A stretch of 64,000 nt of DNA from Frateuria hangzhouensis (lineage in GTDB: Bacteria; Pseudomonadota; Gammaproteobacteria; Xanthomonadales; Rhodanobacteraceae). This document shows, piece by piece, positions 27,848-38,258 of this stretch (positions within the stretch are counted from its first letter, which is position 1; every line of letters starts with the position of its first letter). The DNA is taken from positions 186,001 through 250,000 of the forward strand of contig NZ_JAPMIU010000002.1 of the NCBI RefSeq assembly GCF_026410505.1, in the 5' to 3' direction. The notes under the pieces are model-generated. The model had not been told where the DNA came from and did not search any database. It saw only the letters and a program-made list of their open reading frames with translations. Both the position numbers and the translations under genes were made by a program.

Positions 27848-28273
27848 ATGTTGATGAACTTTCTGATTGAGGGAAGCGTTGGAATCAGGTTTGAAGGTAA
27901 GCACTTCGATCTCCACAGTTTTTTTTCGATAGACAAGTTTATTGTTAATCCCGGCGAGGGTGCCGTTATCCTAGAATTTGTGCCGATAGGAGATTTCAAA
28001 AATGAGTCGCATAATGTAAAAATATTGGGCCTTCAGTTCAGCATGATAAGTTATCTTGAATTTAGCCCATCGTTCTGCGCAAATGCCTCAGATTCATTAG
28101 AGGAATTTGGCTTCAAGGCACCCTGGGACAGGGATGACAATTGGTTAAAGACTTTCGAGCAGTCTAACGCTGGCGACCACCTATTTATCCGGCTTTCAAG
28201 TCTCGAGTTTTTTCGCATTCAATGTGCGGAAATATGCGTGTTCTTAAACCGGGATAGACATAAGTTGGGCTGA
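27848..28273 (+). CDS. Probable immunity protein for the upstream Rhs toxin
   Basis: This is a 141-residue acidic-to-neutral soluble protein of unknown family, without signal peptide. It starts 4 bases after the Rhs stop, on the same strand, and shares the low-GC, AT-ending codon use of the toxin tip ('FKNESHNVKILGLQFSMISY'). In polymorphic toxin loci the gene directly after the toxin tip nearly always encodes the cognate immunity protein, so this role is inferred from position and composition, not from homology. ATGs at 27848 and 27854 are both possible starts. Confidence 0.7.
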   Translation: MLMNFLIEGSVGIRFEGKHFDLHSFFSIDKFIVNPGEGAVILEFVPIGDFKNESHNVKILGLQFSMISYLEFSPSFCANASDSLEEFGFKAPWDRDDNWLKTFEQSNAGDHLFIRLSSLEFFRIQCAEICVFLNRDRHKLG

Positions 28274-28302
28274 CGAGTCAGTACACCTGAACGGCACTGA
28301 GG

Positions 28303-28986
28303 TTAATCGCGCGCGGAGACCTCGTCGATGTGACGTAGCAGATCGGCAGGATCTTCGTACACGCGGAAGGCGCCGGCGCGTTCGAGTTCCTCCTGGCCGT
28401 AACCGCCGGAAAGCAGCCCAACCCCGAGCGCATGGCAGCGCTGCGCCGCGAGCATGTCCCAGATGCTGTCGCCCAGCACCAGCGCGTGCCGGATGTCCGC
28501 GCCCAGGCGGTCGGCGGCCGCGACGAACAGATCCGGATCAGGCTTGGCGTGGCGCACGTCGTCGCGCGTGATCACCGGCACCTTCGCCGGATCGACGCCG
28601 AGCGCTTCCAGGTTGTGCGCCGCCGTCTGCATGCGGCCGCTGGTGGCGATCGCCCAGGGCAGGCCCGCTTCCGTCAGCCAGCCGAGCAGCTCGCGCGCAC
28701 CGGGCAGCGGCCGTACGCCGCCGGCCTCGGCGCGACGACCATAGGCCTCGGCGTGCCACCGGCGCAGCCGCGCCACGCGTTCTTCAGTGATCTCGATGCC
28801 GGTCTCGCGCAGCAGGATGCGCGTGAACAACCCGCCGCTCATGCCGATCTTGCGATGAATGCGCCACACCGCCAGCTCGATGCCTTCGCGGTCGAGCGCT
28901 TCCTTCCACGCCAGTACGTGCTGGTAGACGCTGTCGACCAGCGTGCCGTCGAGGTCGAACAGGAACGCGGTGCGCGGGCGTGTCAT
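28303..28986 (-). CDS. HAD-superfamily hydrolase (phosphoglycolate phosphatase/beta-PGM-like)
   Basis: This is a 227-residue haloacid dehalogenase-type phosphatase with a cap domain after motif I. Motif I is 'LFDLDGTLVDS' near residue 9 (Asp nucleophile and second Asp), motif II 'AIATSGR' near 112, motif III Lys in 'RHAKPDPDLF', and motif IV 'VLGDSIWDMLAA'. The Trp after the second motif IV Asp spacing suggests a general sugar-phosphate or phosphoglycolate phosphatase. It lies 52 bases after glk in the same direction, so a link to sugar phosphate metabolism is plausible but unproven. Confidence 0.87.
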   Translation of the reverse strand: MTRPRTAFLFDLDGTLVDSVYQHVLAWKEALDREGIELAVWRIHRKIGMSGGLFTRILLRETGIEITEERVARLRRWHAEAYGRRAEAGGVRPLPGARELLGWLTEAGLPWAIATSGRMQTAAHNLEALGVDPAKVPVITRDDVRHAKPDPDLFVAAADRLGADIRHALVLGDSIWDMLAAQRCHALGVGLLSGGYGQEELERAGAFRVYEDPADLLRHIDEVSARD

Positions 28987-29038
28987 CGGTGTCCTCCTTT
29001 GAATCGGGAGGATGGCCGCTGCCCTGCCTACGTGGTGT

Positions 29039-30055
29039 CTATGGGCGGGGCAGCAGCGGCCGGCCGGCTTCCATCACGGCCAGCGCCGCGGCGCCGAGCA
29101 GGCCTGGTTCCGGATGCAGCACGGCGACGGTCGGCACCTGGGCCATGGTGTCGCTGAAGCGGCCCTTGGCCTCGAAGCGCTGGCGGAAGCCGCCGCGCTG
29201 CAGCCACGGCAGCAGGACCGGCAGCAGCCCGCCGGTGAGGTAGACGCCGTCCCAGCCGCCCAGGGTCAGCACCAGATCGCCGGCGACCGAGCCGAAGATC
29301 CCGGCCAGCGTCTCCACCGTGCGTACGCACAGCGGATCGGTACCGGCGCCGGCGTGGGCAGTGATGTCCTCGGGGGTGTATTCCTGCGCGCGCTCGCCGG
29401 CGATGTCGGCCAGCGCCTGGTAGAGATTGACCAGGCCGTTGCCGCAGATCAGCCGCTCGTTGGACACCCGTCCGAAGCGCTGGTTGAGCCGGTGAAGGAT
29501 CTCGATGTCTTCGGCGCTGTGCGCGGCGAAGCCGGCGTGGCCGCCCTCGCTCTCCAGCACGCTGCAGTGGCCGTCGCGGCGCAGCAGGCCGCCGACGCCC
29601 AGGCCGGTGCCGGGGCCCATCACCACGAAGGTCTGGTGGTCGCAGCGGTCCAGCCGCGGCAGCGGCGGGTGGCCGACCGCCTCCAGGTGCTCGGGTTGCA
29701 GCAGCGGGACGGCCATGCTCTGCGCGGCGAAGTCGTTGACCAGCCGCACCGATTCCAGCCCGAGGTCCGCCTGCAGCGCATGCGCTGCGACCGCCCAGGG
29801 ATTGTTGGTGATCTGCACCGTCTCGCCATCGGCGATGCGTCCGGCCGCGGCGATGATCGCGCGCGGCGCGGCCAGACCGGTGTCGGTGAAGTACTGCCGG
29901 ATGGTGTCGGCCAGCGTGGCGAAGTCGCGCACGCGGTAGCGGCGCACGCTGTCGGCCAGCAAAGGCCGGGGCTGGTCGACGTCGGCCAGCGCGAAACGCA
30001 CGTTGGTGCCGCCGAGGTCGGCCAGCAGGGTAGGGGATCGGGTGTGGAAGCTCAT
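29039..30055 (-). CDS. glk: Glucokinase
   Basis: This 338-residue enzyme phosphorylates glucose with ATP. The ATP-binding 'LLADLGGTNVRFALAD' is at residues 10-25. Other family blocks are 'NNPWAV', 'LVNDFAAQSMAVP', 'MGPGTGLGVGGL', and 'ESEGGHAGFA' with the glucose-binding Glu and the His typical of bacterial hexokinase-like Glk. 'VYLTGGLLP' closes the nucleotide site. The start at 30055 gives the usual N-terminus. It is transcribed divergently from the exporter operon beginning at 30196 and is followed by the HAD phosphatase gene. Confidence 0.95.
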   Translation of the reverse strand: MSFHTRSPTLLADLGGTNVRFALADVDQPRPLLADSVRRYRVRDFATLADTIRQYFTDTGLAAPRAIIAAAGRIADGETVQITNNPWAVAAHALQADLGLESVRLVNDFAAQSMAVPLLQPEHLEAVGHPPLPRLDRCDHQTFVVMGPGTGLGVGGLLRRDGHCSVLESEGGHAGFAAHSAEDIEILHRLNQRFGRVSNERLICGNGLVNLYQALADIAGERAQEYTPEDITAHAGAGTDPLCVRTVETLAGIFGSVAGDLVLTLGGWDGVYLTGGLLPVLLPWLQRGGFRQRFEAKGRFSDTMAQVPTVAVLHPEPGLLGAAALAVMEAGRPLLPRP

Positions 30056-30195
30056 GCGGTCGGTGGGCAGTGGACGCAGCGTCGCGGGCGCGGCGGCAAT
30101 CAAGGCAAGGTATCGGAAACCGGCGGGGCTGGCTACTTGCGGGTACCGGTAGCGATTGCGACACTCGAGGACGTGTGATGCAAGGGGAATCATGC

Positions 30196-30870
30196 ATGGT
30201 CTGCATGGAAGCAGTGACCCGGCACTACCGCGTCGGCGGACAAACCATCGCCGCGCTGGACGGGGTGAGCTTCAAGGTGCCGCACGGGCAATTCATGGCC
30301 ATCGTCGGGCCGTCCGGATCGGGCAAGTCGACCCTGCTCAACATGCTCGGCTGCCTGGATCGGCCCGACAGCGGCCGCTATTTGCTCGAGGACGTGGACG
30401 TGTCCACCTTCGACGACGAGCGCGCCAGCGATTTCCGCAACCGGCGCATCGGCTTCGTGTTCCAGTCGTTCCACTTGCTGCCGCGGTTGTCGGTGCTGGA
30501 GAACGCCATGTTGCCGGCGCGATTCCTGCGCGGACCGGACGAGGGCCTGGGCCAGCGCGCCCGCGAACTGCTCGAGCGCATGGGGCTGCATCGCCATCTG
30601 GAACATCGCCCCGGACAGCTTTCCGGCGGCCAGATGCAGCGCGTGGCGATCGCCCGCGCGCTGTTGATGAAGCCGGCGCTGCTGCTGGCCGACGAGCCCA
30701 CCGGCAACCTCGATTCGAAAAGCGCGGCCGACGTGCTGGCGCTGCTGGACGAAGTGCACGGCCAGGGCCAGACCGTGGTGATGGTGACCCACGACGCCGA
30801 GGTCGCCGCACGCGCGCAGCGCCAGGTCGGCATCCGCGACGGGAGGATCGAATTTGATTCGGCGGCGTGA
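30196..30870 (+). CDS. ABC transporter ATP-binding protein (MacB/LolD type)
   Basis: This is a 224-residue ATPase. Walker A is 'VGPSGSGKST' near residue 37, the Q-loop 'FVFQSFHLLPRL' is typical of MacB/LolD ATPases, the signature is 'LSGGQMQRVAIARAL', Walker B is 'LLADEPTGNLDS' and the H-loop 'VTHD'. The start could be ATG 30178 (GAGG before it) or 30196 (AAGGGGA at 7 bases); the latter gives the normal N-terminus. It opens an operon of ATPase, three adaptors and permease. It powers a mechanotransmission-type exporter of unknown substrate. Confidence 0.92.
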   Translation: MVCMEAVTRHYRVGGQTIAALDGVSFKVPHGQFMAIVGPSGSGKSTLLNMLGCLDRPDSGRYLLEDVDVSTFDDERASDFRNRRIGFVFQSFHLLPRLSVLENAMLPARFLRGPDEGLGQRARELLERMGLHRHLEHRPGQLSGGQMQRVAIARALLMKPALLLADEPTGNLDSKSAADVLALLDEVHGQGQTVVMVTHDAEVAARAQRQVGIRDGRIEFDSAA

Positions 30871-31771
30871 GTGCGCGGCACTGCTCGTGCTGCTGGCCTG
30901 CGGCGGCGCGCAGGCCACCGTGTTCGGCGGCGAGGTGCAGATGGCCGATGCGCAGGCGATCTACACCCCGCCTTCGATGAGTTCGCCGGTGGTGTTGCGC
31001 TACTACGTGCCCGACGGCACGCACGTGGACAAGGGCGATGTGCTGTTGCGCATCGACGCCGGCCCGGCCGAGGCGCAGCTGCGCAAGCTCGAGGCGCAAC
31101 TGGAGCAGACCGCGGCGAAGAACGCCAAGGAGATCGCCGAGCTGGAACTCAAGCAGTCCGACGCCGAGCTCGCGCTGGCCGATGCCCGGGCCGAGCGCGA
31201 CACCGCGGCGCTGGATGCCGCGGTCCCGAAAAACCTGATTTCCGGGCTCAACTACGACCGCTACCAGAGCGAGATCAAACGCACCGAGCGCGCGCTCGTG
31301 GTCAATCACAAGGCCGCCGGCCAGGCGGCCGCAGCGGTGGCGCGCCGGCGCCATGACAGCGAACTGGAGCTCGAGAAGCAGCGCCTGTCGCTGGGTTTCT
31401 ACCAGGACCAGGTGGTGCAGTCGGAGGTGCGCGCCACGCGCGCCGGCACCGTCATCCACGGCTTCGACAGCTTCCTCGGCGGCGGTGGCCGCGTCGAGGA
31501 AGGTTCCTCGTCCTATCCGGGCAACCAGGTCGGCGAGGTGGTCGGCCAGGGCGGCGACTATACGGTGAAGGCCTGGGTGCTGGAGCCCGATCGCGCCGGC
31601 CTGAAGGTGGGCCAGGCGGTCTGGCTGGCCATCGATGCCTTGCCCGGCAGCCGCGCACGCGGCCGTATCCAGGCCATTGCCGGTGCGCCCACCGCCCGCA
31701 AGGCCTGGGGCGACGGGCGCTATTTCGAGGTGGCCATCGCGTTCGACAAGGGGCCGCGGCTGGCGCTGTGA
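30854..31771 (+). CDS. HlyD-type periplasmic adaptor, first half of a probably split tandem adaptor (TTG start)
   Basis: This is a 305-residue protein with a signal peptide (residues about 8-22, 'LLVLLACGGAQA'), then a biotinyl-lipoyl-like half ('YYVPDGTHVDKGDVLLRIDAG'), a coiled-coil hairpin (about 75-180) and a return to the beta domain ('RATRAGTVIHGF'). The start is TTG at 30854 with GGGAGGA 6 bases upstream, 17 bases inside the ATPase gene; no ATG is available. The stop TGA at 31769-31771 falls where adaptors have a basic residue before Pro-Gly-Met, and the next gene continues in the same frame. CGA to TGA would explain it. Confidence 0.8.
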   Translation: MIRRRECAALLVLLACGGAQATVFGGEVQMADAQAIYTPPSMSSPVVLRYYVPDGTHVDKGDVLLRIDAGPAEAQLRKLEAQLEQTAAKNAKEIAELELKQSDAELALADARAERDTAALDAAVPKNLISGLNYDRYQSEIKRTERALVVNHKAAGQAAAAVARRRHDSELELEKQRLSLGFYQDQVVQSEVRATRAGTVIHGFDSFLGGGGRVEEGSSSYPGNQVGEVVGQGGDYTVKAWVLEPDRAGLKVGQAVWLAIDALPGSRARGRIQAIAGAPTARKAWGDGRYFEVAIAFDKGPRLAL

Positions 31772-31777
31772 CCGGGC

Positions 31778-32740
31778 ATGAGCGTGCGCGTCGATACCGC
31801 GGCGCAGGCGCCCGTGGCCGCTGCGGCACCGACCGATGCGCCTTTTCACATCACCGGCGAACTGTTCGCGCAACGCAGCCTGGCGATCTCGCCGCCGGCA
31901 GTCGATGGCCTGTGGCAACTCACCGTGACGCAGATGGCCGCCGATGGTGCCAAGGTGAAAAAGGGGGGCGTGCTGGTGGTGTTCGATGGCAGCGAGGTAA
32001 GCAAGAACCTTACGGCCAAGCGCAGCGAACTGGCCGAGAAGCAGCGCCGGCAGGAACAGCTGAAGCTCGACCTCGCCGACCGCGCCCGCGAGGCCGAGCT
32101 GGCAACTGCGCAGGCCCGCGCCGAGGCCGACAAGGCCAGCCGCAAGGCCAGCGTGCCGAAGGATTACGTCGCCGGCATCGAGTACCGCAAGCTGGTGGTC
32201 GCGCGCGACAAGGCCGAGCGGAAGCTGCGCCTGACCGTCGAGCGCGAGCGCATCGCCGCGGTCGCACGCGCCGCCGAACAGCGCCTGGCCGATGCCGAGG
32301 TGGAGCAATTGAGTGGCGAGGTGGCCGAGCTCCAGGCCTCGGTCGCGGCGCTCACCGTGACCTCGCCGCGCGACGGCATTCTGCTGCACCAGACCAAATG
32401 GAACGGGGACAAGATCGACGATGGCTCGCAGGTGTTCCGCGGGCAGTCGGTCGGCGAGGTGCCGGACCTGTCCAGCCTGGCCGTGCGCGCAGCCCTGCCG
32501 GAGCGCAAGCTCGGGCGGGTGCGCATCGGCCAGGTCGTGCAGGTGCGGATCGCCGGCGGTGGCCGGCGGCAGCTGGCCGGCACCGTGGTCTCGATCGGCA
32601 ACAACGTGCACAGCAAGTCGCGGGTCGAACCGATCCCGGTCGTCGACGTGCTGATCCGGCTCGAGGGCGCGCAGCACGCGAAGCTCAAGCCGGGGCAATC
32701 GGTGCAGGTGGCGATTCCGTCGGCGGGGGAGGGCGCTTGA
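31778..32740 (+). CDS. HlyD-type adaptor, second half of the probably split tandem adaptor
   Basis: This frame of 320 residues begins 'MSVRVDTAAQAP', which is the usual end of an adaptor barrel, not a beginning, and it is in the same frame as the previous gene with only TGA-Pro-Gly between them. It then has a complete second adaptor unit: 'HITGELFAQRSLAISPP', 'ADGAKVKKGGVLVVFDGSEV', a long coiled coil (about 75-185), 'VTSPRDGILLH' and 'LKPGQSVQVAIP'. It has no signal peptide and no good ribosome site before 31778, so alone it would stay in the cytoplasm. It makes sense as the C-terminal half of a single exported protein. Confidence 0.75.
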   Translation: MSVRVDTAAQAPVAAAAPTDAPFHITGELFAQRSLAISPPAVDGLWQLTVTQMAADGAKVKKGGVLVVFDGSEVSKNLTAKRSELAEKQRRQEQLKLDLADRAREAELATAQARAEADKASRKASVPKDYVAGIEYRKLVVARDKAERKLRLTVERERIAAVARAAEQRLADAEVEQLSGEVAELQASVAALTVTSPRDGILLHQTKWNGDKIDDGSQVFRGQSVGEVPDLSSLAVRAALPERKLGRVRIGQVVQVRIAGGGRRQLAGTVVSIGNNVHSKSRVEPIPVVDVLIRLEGAQHAKLKPGQSVQVAIPSAGEGA

Positions 32741-33947
32741 TCAGGCATCGTGCGTACGGGCTGTGGCCCCTGTTGCTGGCATTGGCCGCCTGCGGTAGCC
32801 CGCCGCAAGCCGACTACACCGTGCTCGAACAGGCCCGCGCCGGCCCGCTGGAATTCAGCGTGCAGGCCGAGGGCGAGCTGCGCGCGGTCAATGCCACGCC
32901 GCTGCTGGTGCCCGGCCAGCAATGGACGCCGCGCCAGTTGAACTGGATGCTTCCCGACGGCAGCCACGTGTCCAGGGGCGAACTGGTGGCGCGCTTCTCC
33001 GCCACGCAGAGCAAGCAGGACCTGGCGCAGGCGCGCATCGATCTGCAACGCAACCTGCTTGCCCACGCCGGCAAGCAGAACGAACTGGCCGGCAAGCGCG
33101 GGCAACTGGACGTGGATCTGATTCAGGTCGACGGCCAGCTCGCCATCGCCCAGCGCTACGCCCATGCCACGCTGGCCGCGATCGCACGCAACGATATTCT
33201 CGATGCCGTGCAGGATGCGGCCTACCTGGGCGTGCGCCGGCAGATACTGGAGTGGCGCGAGCAGCAGTCCAGCGCTCGCGGCAAGGCCGAACTGGCCGTC
33301 CTCGATGCCCAGCACGATACGTTCGCCACGGTGGCCCGGCAGAAGCAGGCCGACCTCGATGCACTGGAACTCCGCGCGCCGCACGACGGCGTGCTGGTGC
33401 TGCAGCGCAACTGGTCCGACGAACTGCCGCACGTGGGCAGCAGCCTGTGGGCCGGTTTCACGTTCGCCAATTTGCCGGACCTGGATGCGCTGGAGGTGCA
33501 ATTGGCGGTGCCGCAGATCGAATCGCAGGGGATTGCCGTGGGCGAGGCGGTGGCATTGCATCCCTGGGGGCGCCCGGACGAACGGGTGACCGCCAGGCTC
33601 AGCTGGATCGCCGCGGCCGCACAGCCGCGCGATCGCGAAAGCCCGGTCAAATACCTGCTGATGAAGGCGGCGCGCGTGCCGGGCGACGCCGCGCGCCGCT
33701 ACGGCTGGACACCGGGCCAGCGCTTCGTCGGCACGATCCTGCTGCTGAAGGCCGCGCGAGGCATGAGCGTGCCCAACCTGGCGCTGGGCGGCGAAGGCGA
33801 CGCGGCCTCGGTACGCGTGTTGAGCGGCGGCCGTGAGGTGGTGCGCAAGCTCAGCCTCGGCGTGCGCGGGGCGACCCGCACGCAGGTGCTCGAGGGCCTG
33901 CATGAAGGCGATCGGATCCTGCTGGCGGGTGGCAAGGGAGCAGGTGC

Positions 33948-33951
<4 letters not shown>
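32737..33951 (+). CDS. HlyD-type adaptor lipoprotein (TTG start)
   Basis: This 404-residue protein starts at TTG 32737, overlapping the previous stop (TTGA), with GGGGGAGGG just upstream. Residues 1-19 are a lipoprotein signal with lipobox 'LAAC' (Cys19). A lipoyl-like part ('LPDGSHVSRGELVARFSA'), a coiled-coil region (about 95-215), 'RAPHDGVLVLQRNWSDELP' and a barrel follow. The C-terminal domain ('RVLSGGREVVRKLSLGVRG', 'LEGLHEGDRILLAGG') is the membrane-proximal domain of MacA/RND-type adaptors. It overlaps the permease gene by 4 bases. It is a third adaptor in one operon, which is unusual. Confidence 0.85.
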
Positions 33952-36417
<2,466 letters not shown>

Positions 36418-36511
36418 GTTGCAGGCGCGCACCTGCGCGCGACCGCAACACGGCCACCCGGGCCTCAGGCCGACCGCGCACAGACGCACTCCCACAAGGA
36501 AGGAAACAGCC

Positions 36512-36937
36512 ATGGATACCACCGGCTCCAACGCCCGCGACCTGGACGCCCTGCAAGGCACCTGGGAACAGATCGCCTTCGAGGAAAACGGCATCGTCGA
36601 CGCACCGGACAGTTCCGGCGCGCCTGGCGCGCTGACCACGATCCGGGGCGACCGGTTCGCGGTGCATACGCGCGCTGGCGAACTGCTGCTGAAGGGCCGC
36701 TTCCTGCTCGATGCCGCCACCATGCCGCGCTCGATCACCTGGATCGACGCGATCGGCCCGGACGCCGGCAGGCAGCTACCCGCCAGCTATCGCCTCGACG
36801 GCGACCGGTTCGTCTTCATCGCCGCCGATGAGGGCATGCCGCGGCCGGTCGAGTTTCGCACCGTGCCCGGCCTGACCATGCGGGCTTTCGTCCGCTGGCA
36901 CGGGCGAAACCGGGCCACCGACACCGCCGGTCGCTGA
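36512..36937 (+). CDS. TIGR03067 domain-containing protein
   Basis: This is a 141-residue soluble protein. The opening 'DLDALQGTWEQIAFEENGI' and a later beta-rich part ('TTIRGDRFAV', 'GKFL'-like 'LKGRFLLD', 'RSITWIDAIG', 'SYRLDGDRFVF') match TIGR03067, a small lipocalin-like family of unknown function. AAGGAAGGAAACAGCC lies before the ATG at 36512. It has no signal peptide. It stands between hemB and the convergent AhpD-like gene and shows no operon link. Confidence 0.75.
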   Translation: MDTTGSNARDLDALQGTWEQIAFEENGIVDAPDSSGAPGALTTIRGDRFAVHTRAGELLLKGRFLLDAATMPRSITWIDAIGPDAGRQLPASYRLDGDRFVFIAADEGMPRPVEFRTVPGLTMRAFVRWHGRNRATDTAGR

Positions 36938-36960
36938 TCAAGCGTCCACGCCGCGGCCGA

Positions 36961-37266
36961 TCAGTCGGCGAACAGGTGGGTGGCGTGGGTGACGGCGCCG
37001 CCGGCGCGGATGGCGGCGGCGACCATGGCGGCCTCGGCCAGTTGCGCATCGGTGGCGCCGGCATCGCGCGCGGCCTTGTTGTGCAACTCGATGCAGTACG
37101 GGCACTGCGTGGTCAGTGCCACCGCCACCGCGATCAGCTGCTTGTGCTGGGCACTGAGCACGCCATCGGCGAACGCGGCCTTGTCGAAGGCCCAGAAGGC
37201 CTTCATGGTTTCGGGCGCATTCTCGCCCAGGGTCTTCAGTCGGCTCAGATTCTTCATGTCGAACAT
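36961..37266 (-). CDS. Carboxymuconolactone decarboxylase/AhpD-like protein
   Basis: This is a 101-residue all-helical protein of the AhpD-like fold. The active-site motif 'CPYCIELHNKAARDAGA' gives CxxC and the nearby His of peroxidase/disulfide-reductase members. The preceding 'KQLIAVAVALTTQ' is also typical. The start at 37266 has GAGGA at 5 bases; an ATG at 37296 would add 10 residues without a site. It probably acts in thiol-based peroxide reduction or as a small disulfide reductase. The substrate is unknown. Confidence 0.88.
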   Translation of the reverse strand: MFDMKNLSRLKTLGENAPETMKAFWAFDKAAFADGVLSAQHKQLIAVAVALTTQCPYCIELHNKAARDAGATDAQLAEAAMVAAAIRAGGAVTHATHLFAD

Positions 37267-37382
37267 GGGATGTCCTCGCTTGGGGTTGAGGCGCACGCCT
37301 GGGTTGGCGGTCGGCAGGCCGTCCTTACGGACGCTGGCTGTTCGCCACTCGGCGCCCTCCGGTTACCTCACCCGGGATTTCT

Positions 37383-38159
37383 TCAACGCGGCGACGGCGG
37401 GCGCAGGCGGATCTCATACACCTGCGGCCAGCGTTTGCCGGTGACGAACAAGCGGTCGTGGGCGGCGTCGTAGGCAATGCCGTTGAGCACGTCATTGGCC
37501 GGGTCCGCCAGCGTGTCGGGCGGGGGAGCCAGGCCGGCCAGATCGATCCAGCCGAGTACCTGGCCGCTGCCCGGGTCGATGCGGGCGATGCGTTCGGTCA
37601 GCCAGACGTTGGCGTAAACCTCGCCGTTGACCCATTCGAGCTCGTTGATGCCGGCCAGCGGCCGTCCATCGGCGGTGACGTCGATGTGGCCGACCTGCTG
37701 CAAAGTGTCCGGATCGAGCAGGCGGATCGTGGGCGTCCCGTCGCTCATCAGCAGGTGCGTGCCGTCGGTCGTCAGGCTCCAGCCCTCGCCCGGGTAGGCG
37801 AACTTCGCGCGCGGCGTGAGCGTGGCCAGGTCGAACACGAAGCCTTCGTGGTTCTGCCAGGTGAGCTGGATCAGCCGGTCCTTCCACGCCACGATGCCTT
37901 CGCCGTAATCGGGCCAGGGCGTCGGCGTCTGCTGGAGCACCTTGCCGCTGCGCAGCTCGACCTTGCGCACCGAGGAGCTGCCCACGATGCCGGTCGCTTC
38001 GTAGAGATAACCGTCGAGGTAGAACAGGCCTTCGGTGTAGGCGGACGGATCGTGCGGATAGGCGTGCACGACGGTATAGCCGGCGACCGGCAGCGGGCCG
38101 GAAGCGGCGGCGAGGGTCGGCAGCAGCAGGCCGGCCAGGGCGGACGCGAGGCGTTTCAT
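37383..38159 (-). CDS. Glutaminyl-peptide cyclotransferase (QC, five-bladed propeller type)
   Basis: This 258-residue exported enzyme converts N-terminal glutamine to pyroglutamate. A signal peptide (residues about 1-19, 'LLLPTLAAASG') precedes 'VVHAYPHDPSAYTEGLFY' with the key Glu, 'YEATGIVGSSSVRKVEL', 'LTWQNHEGFVFD', 'GWSLTTDGTHLLMSDGT' and 'INELEWVNGEVYANVW'. These are the repeated blade motifs of the plant/bacterial QC family, known from Xanthomonas campestris. It is divergent from the Kef-type gene about 100 bases away. Confidence 0.93.
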   Translation of the reverse strand: MKRLASALAGLLLPTLAAASGPLPVAGYTVVHAYPHDPSAYTEGLFYLDGYLYEATGIVGSSSVRKVELRSGKVLQQTPTPWPDYGEGIVAWKDRLIQLTWQNHEGFVFDLATLTPRAKFAYPGEGWSLTTDGTHLLMSDGTPTIRLLDPDTLQQVGHIDVTADGRPLAGINELEWVNGEVYANVWLTERIARIDPGSGQVLGWIDLAGLAPPPDTLADPANDVLNGIAYDAAHDRLFVTGKRWPQVYEIRLRPPSPR

Positions 38160-38258
38160 GCCGGCATGATCCCACGTTGCCCGCCGCGCGCACCGGGTCG
38201 GCGCTGCGCGGGATGCGGCATGGAATAATCGCCACTCCCCCCGCGTCCGAGAGCGTGC

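Noticed and set aside
26887-28273. Part of a larger Rhs/type VI secretion locus
   Set aside because: No VgrG, PAAR, Hcp or full-length Rhs gene is present, and the gene has its own signal peptide.
31769-31771. Selenocysteine insertion at the in-frame TGA between the two adaptor halves
   Set aside because: The family has a basic residue, not Cys, at this place, there is no evident hairpin just downstream and no selenoprotein machinery in view. A nonsense change is simpler.
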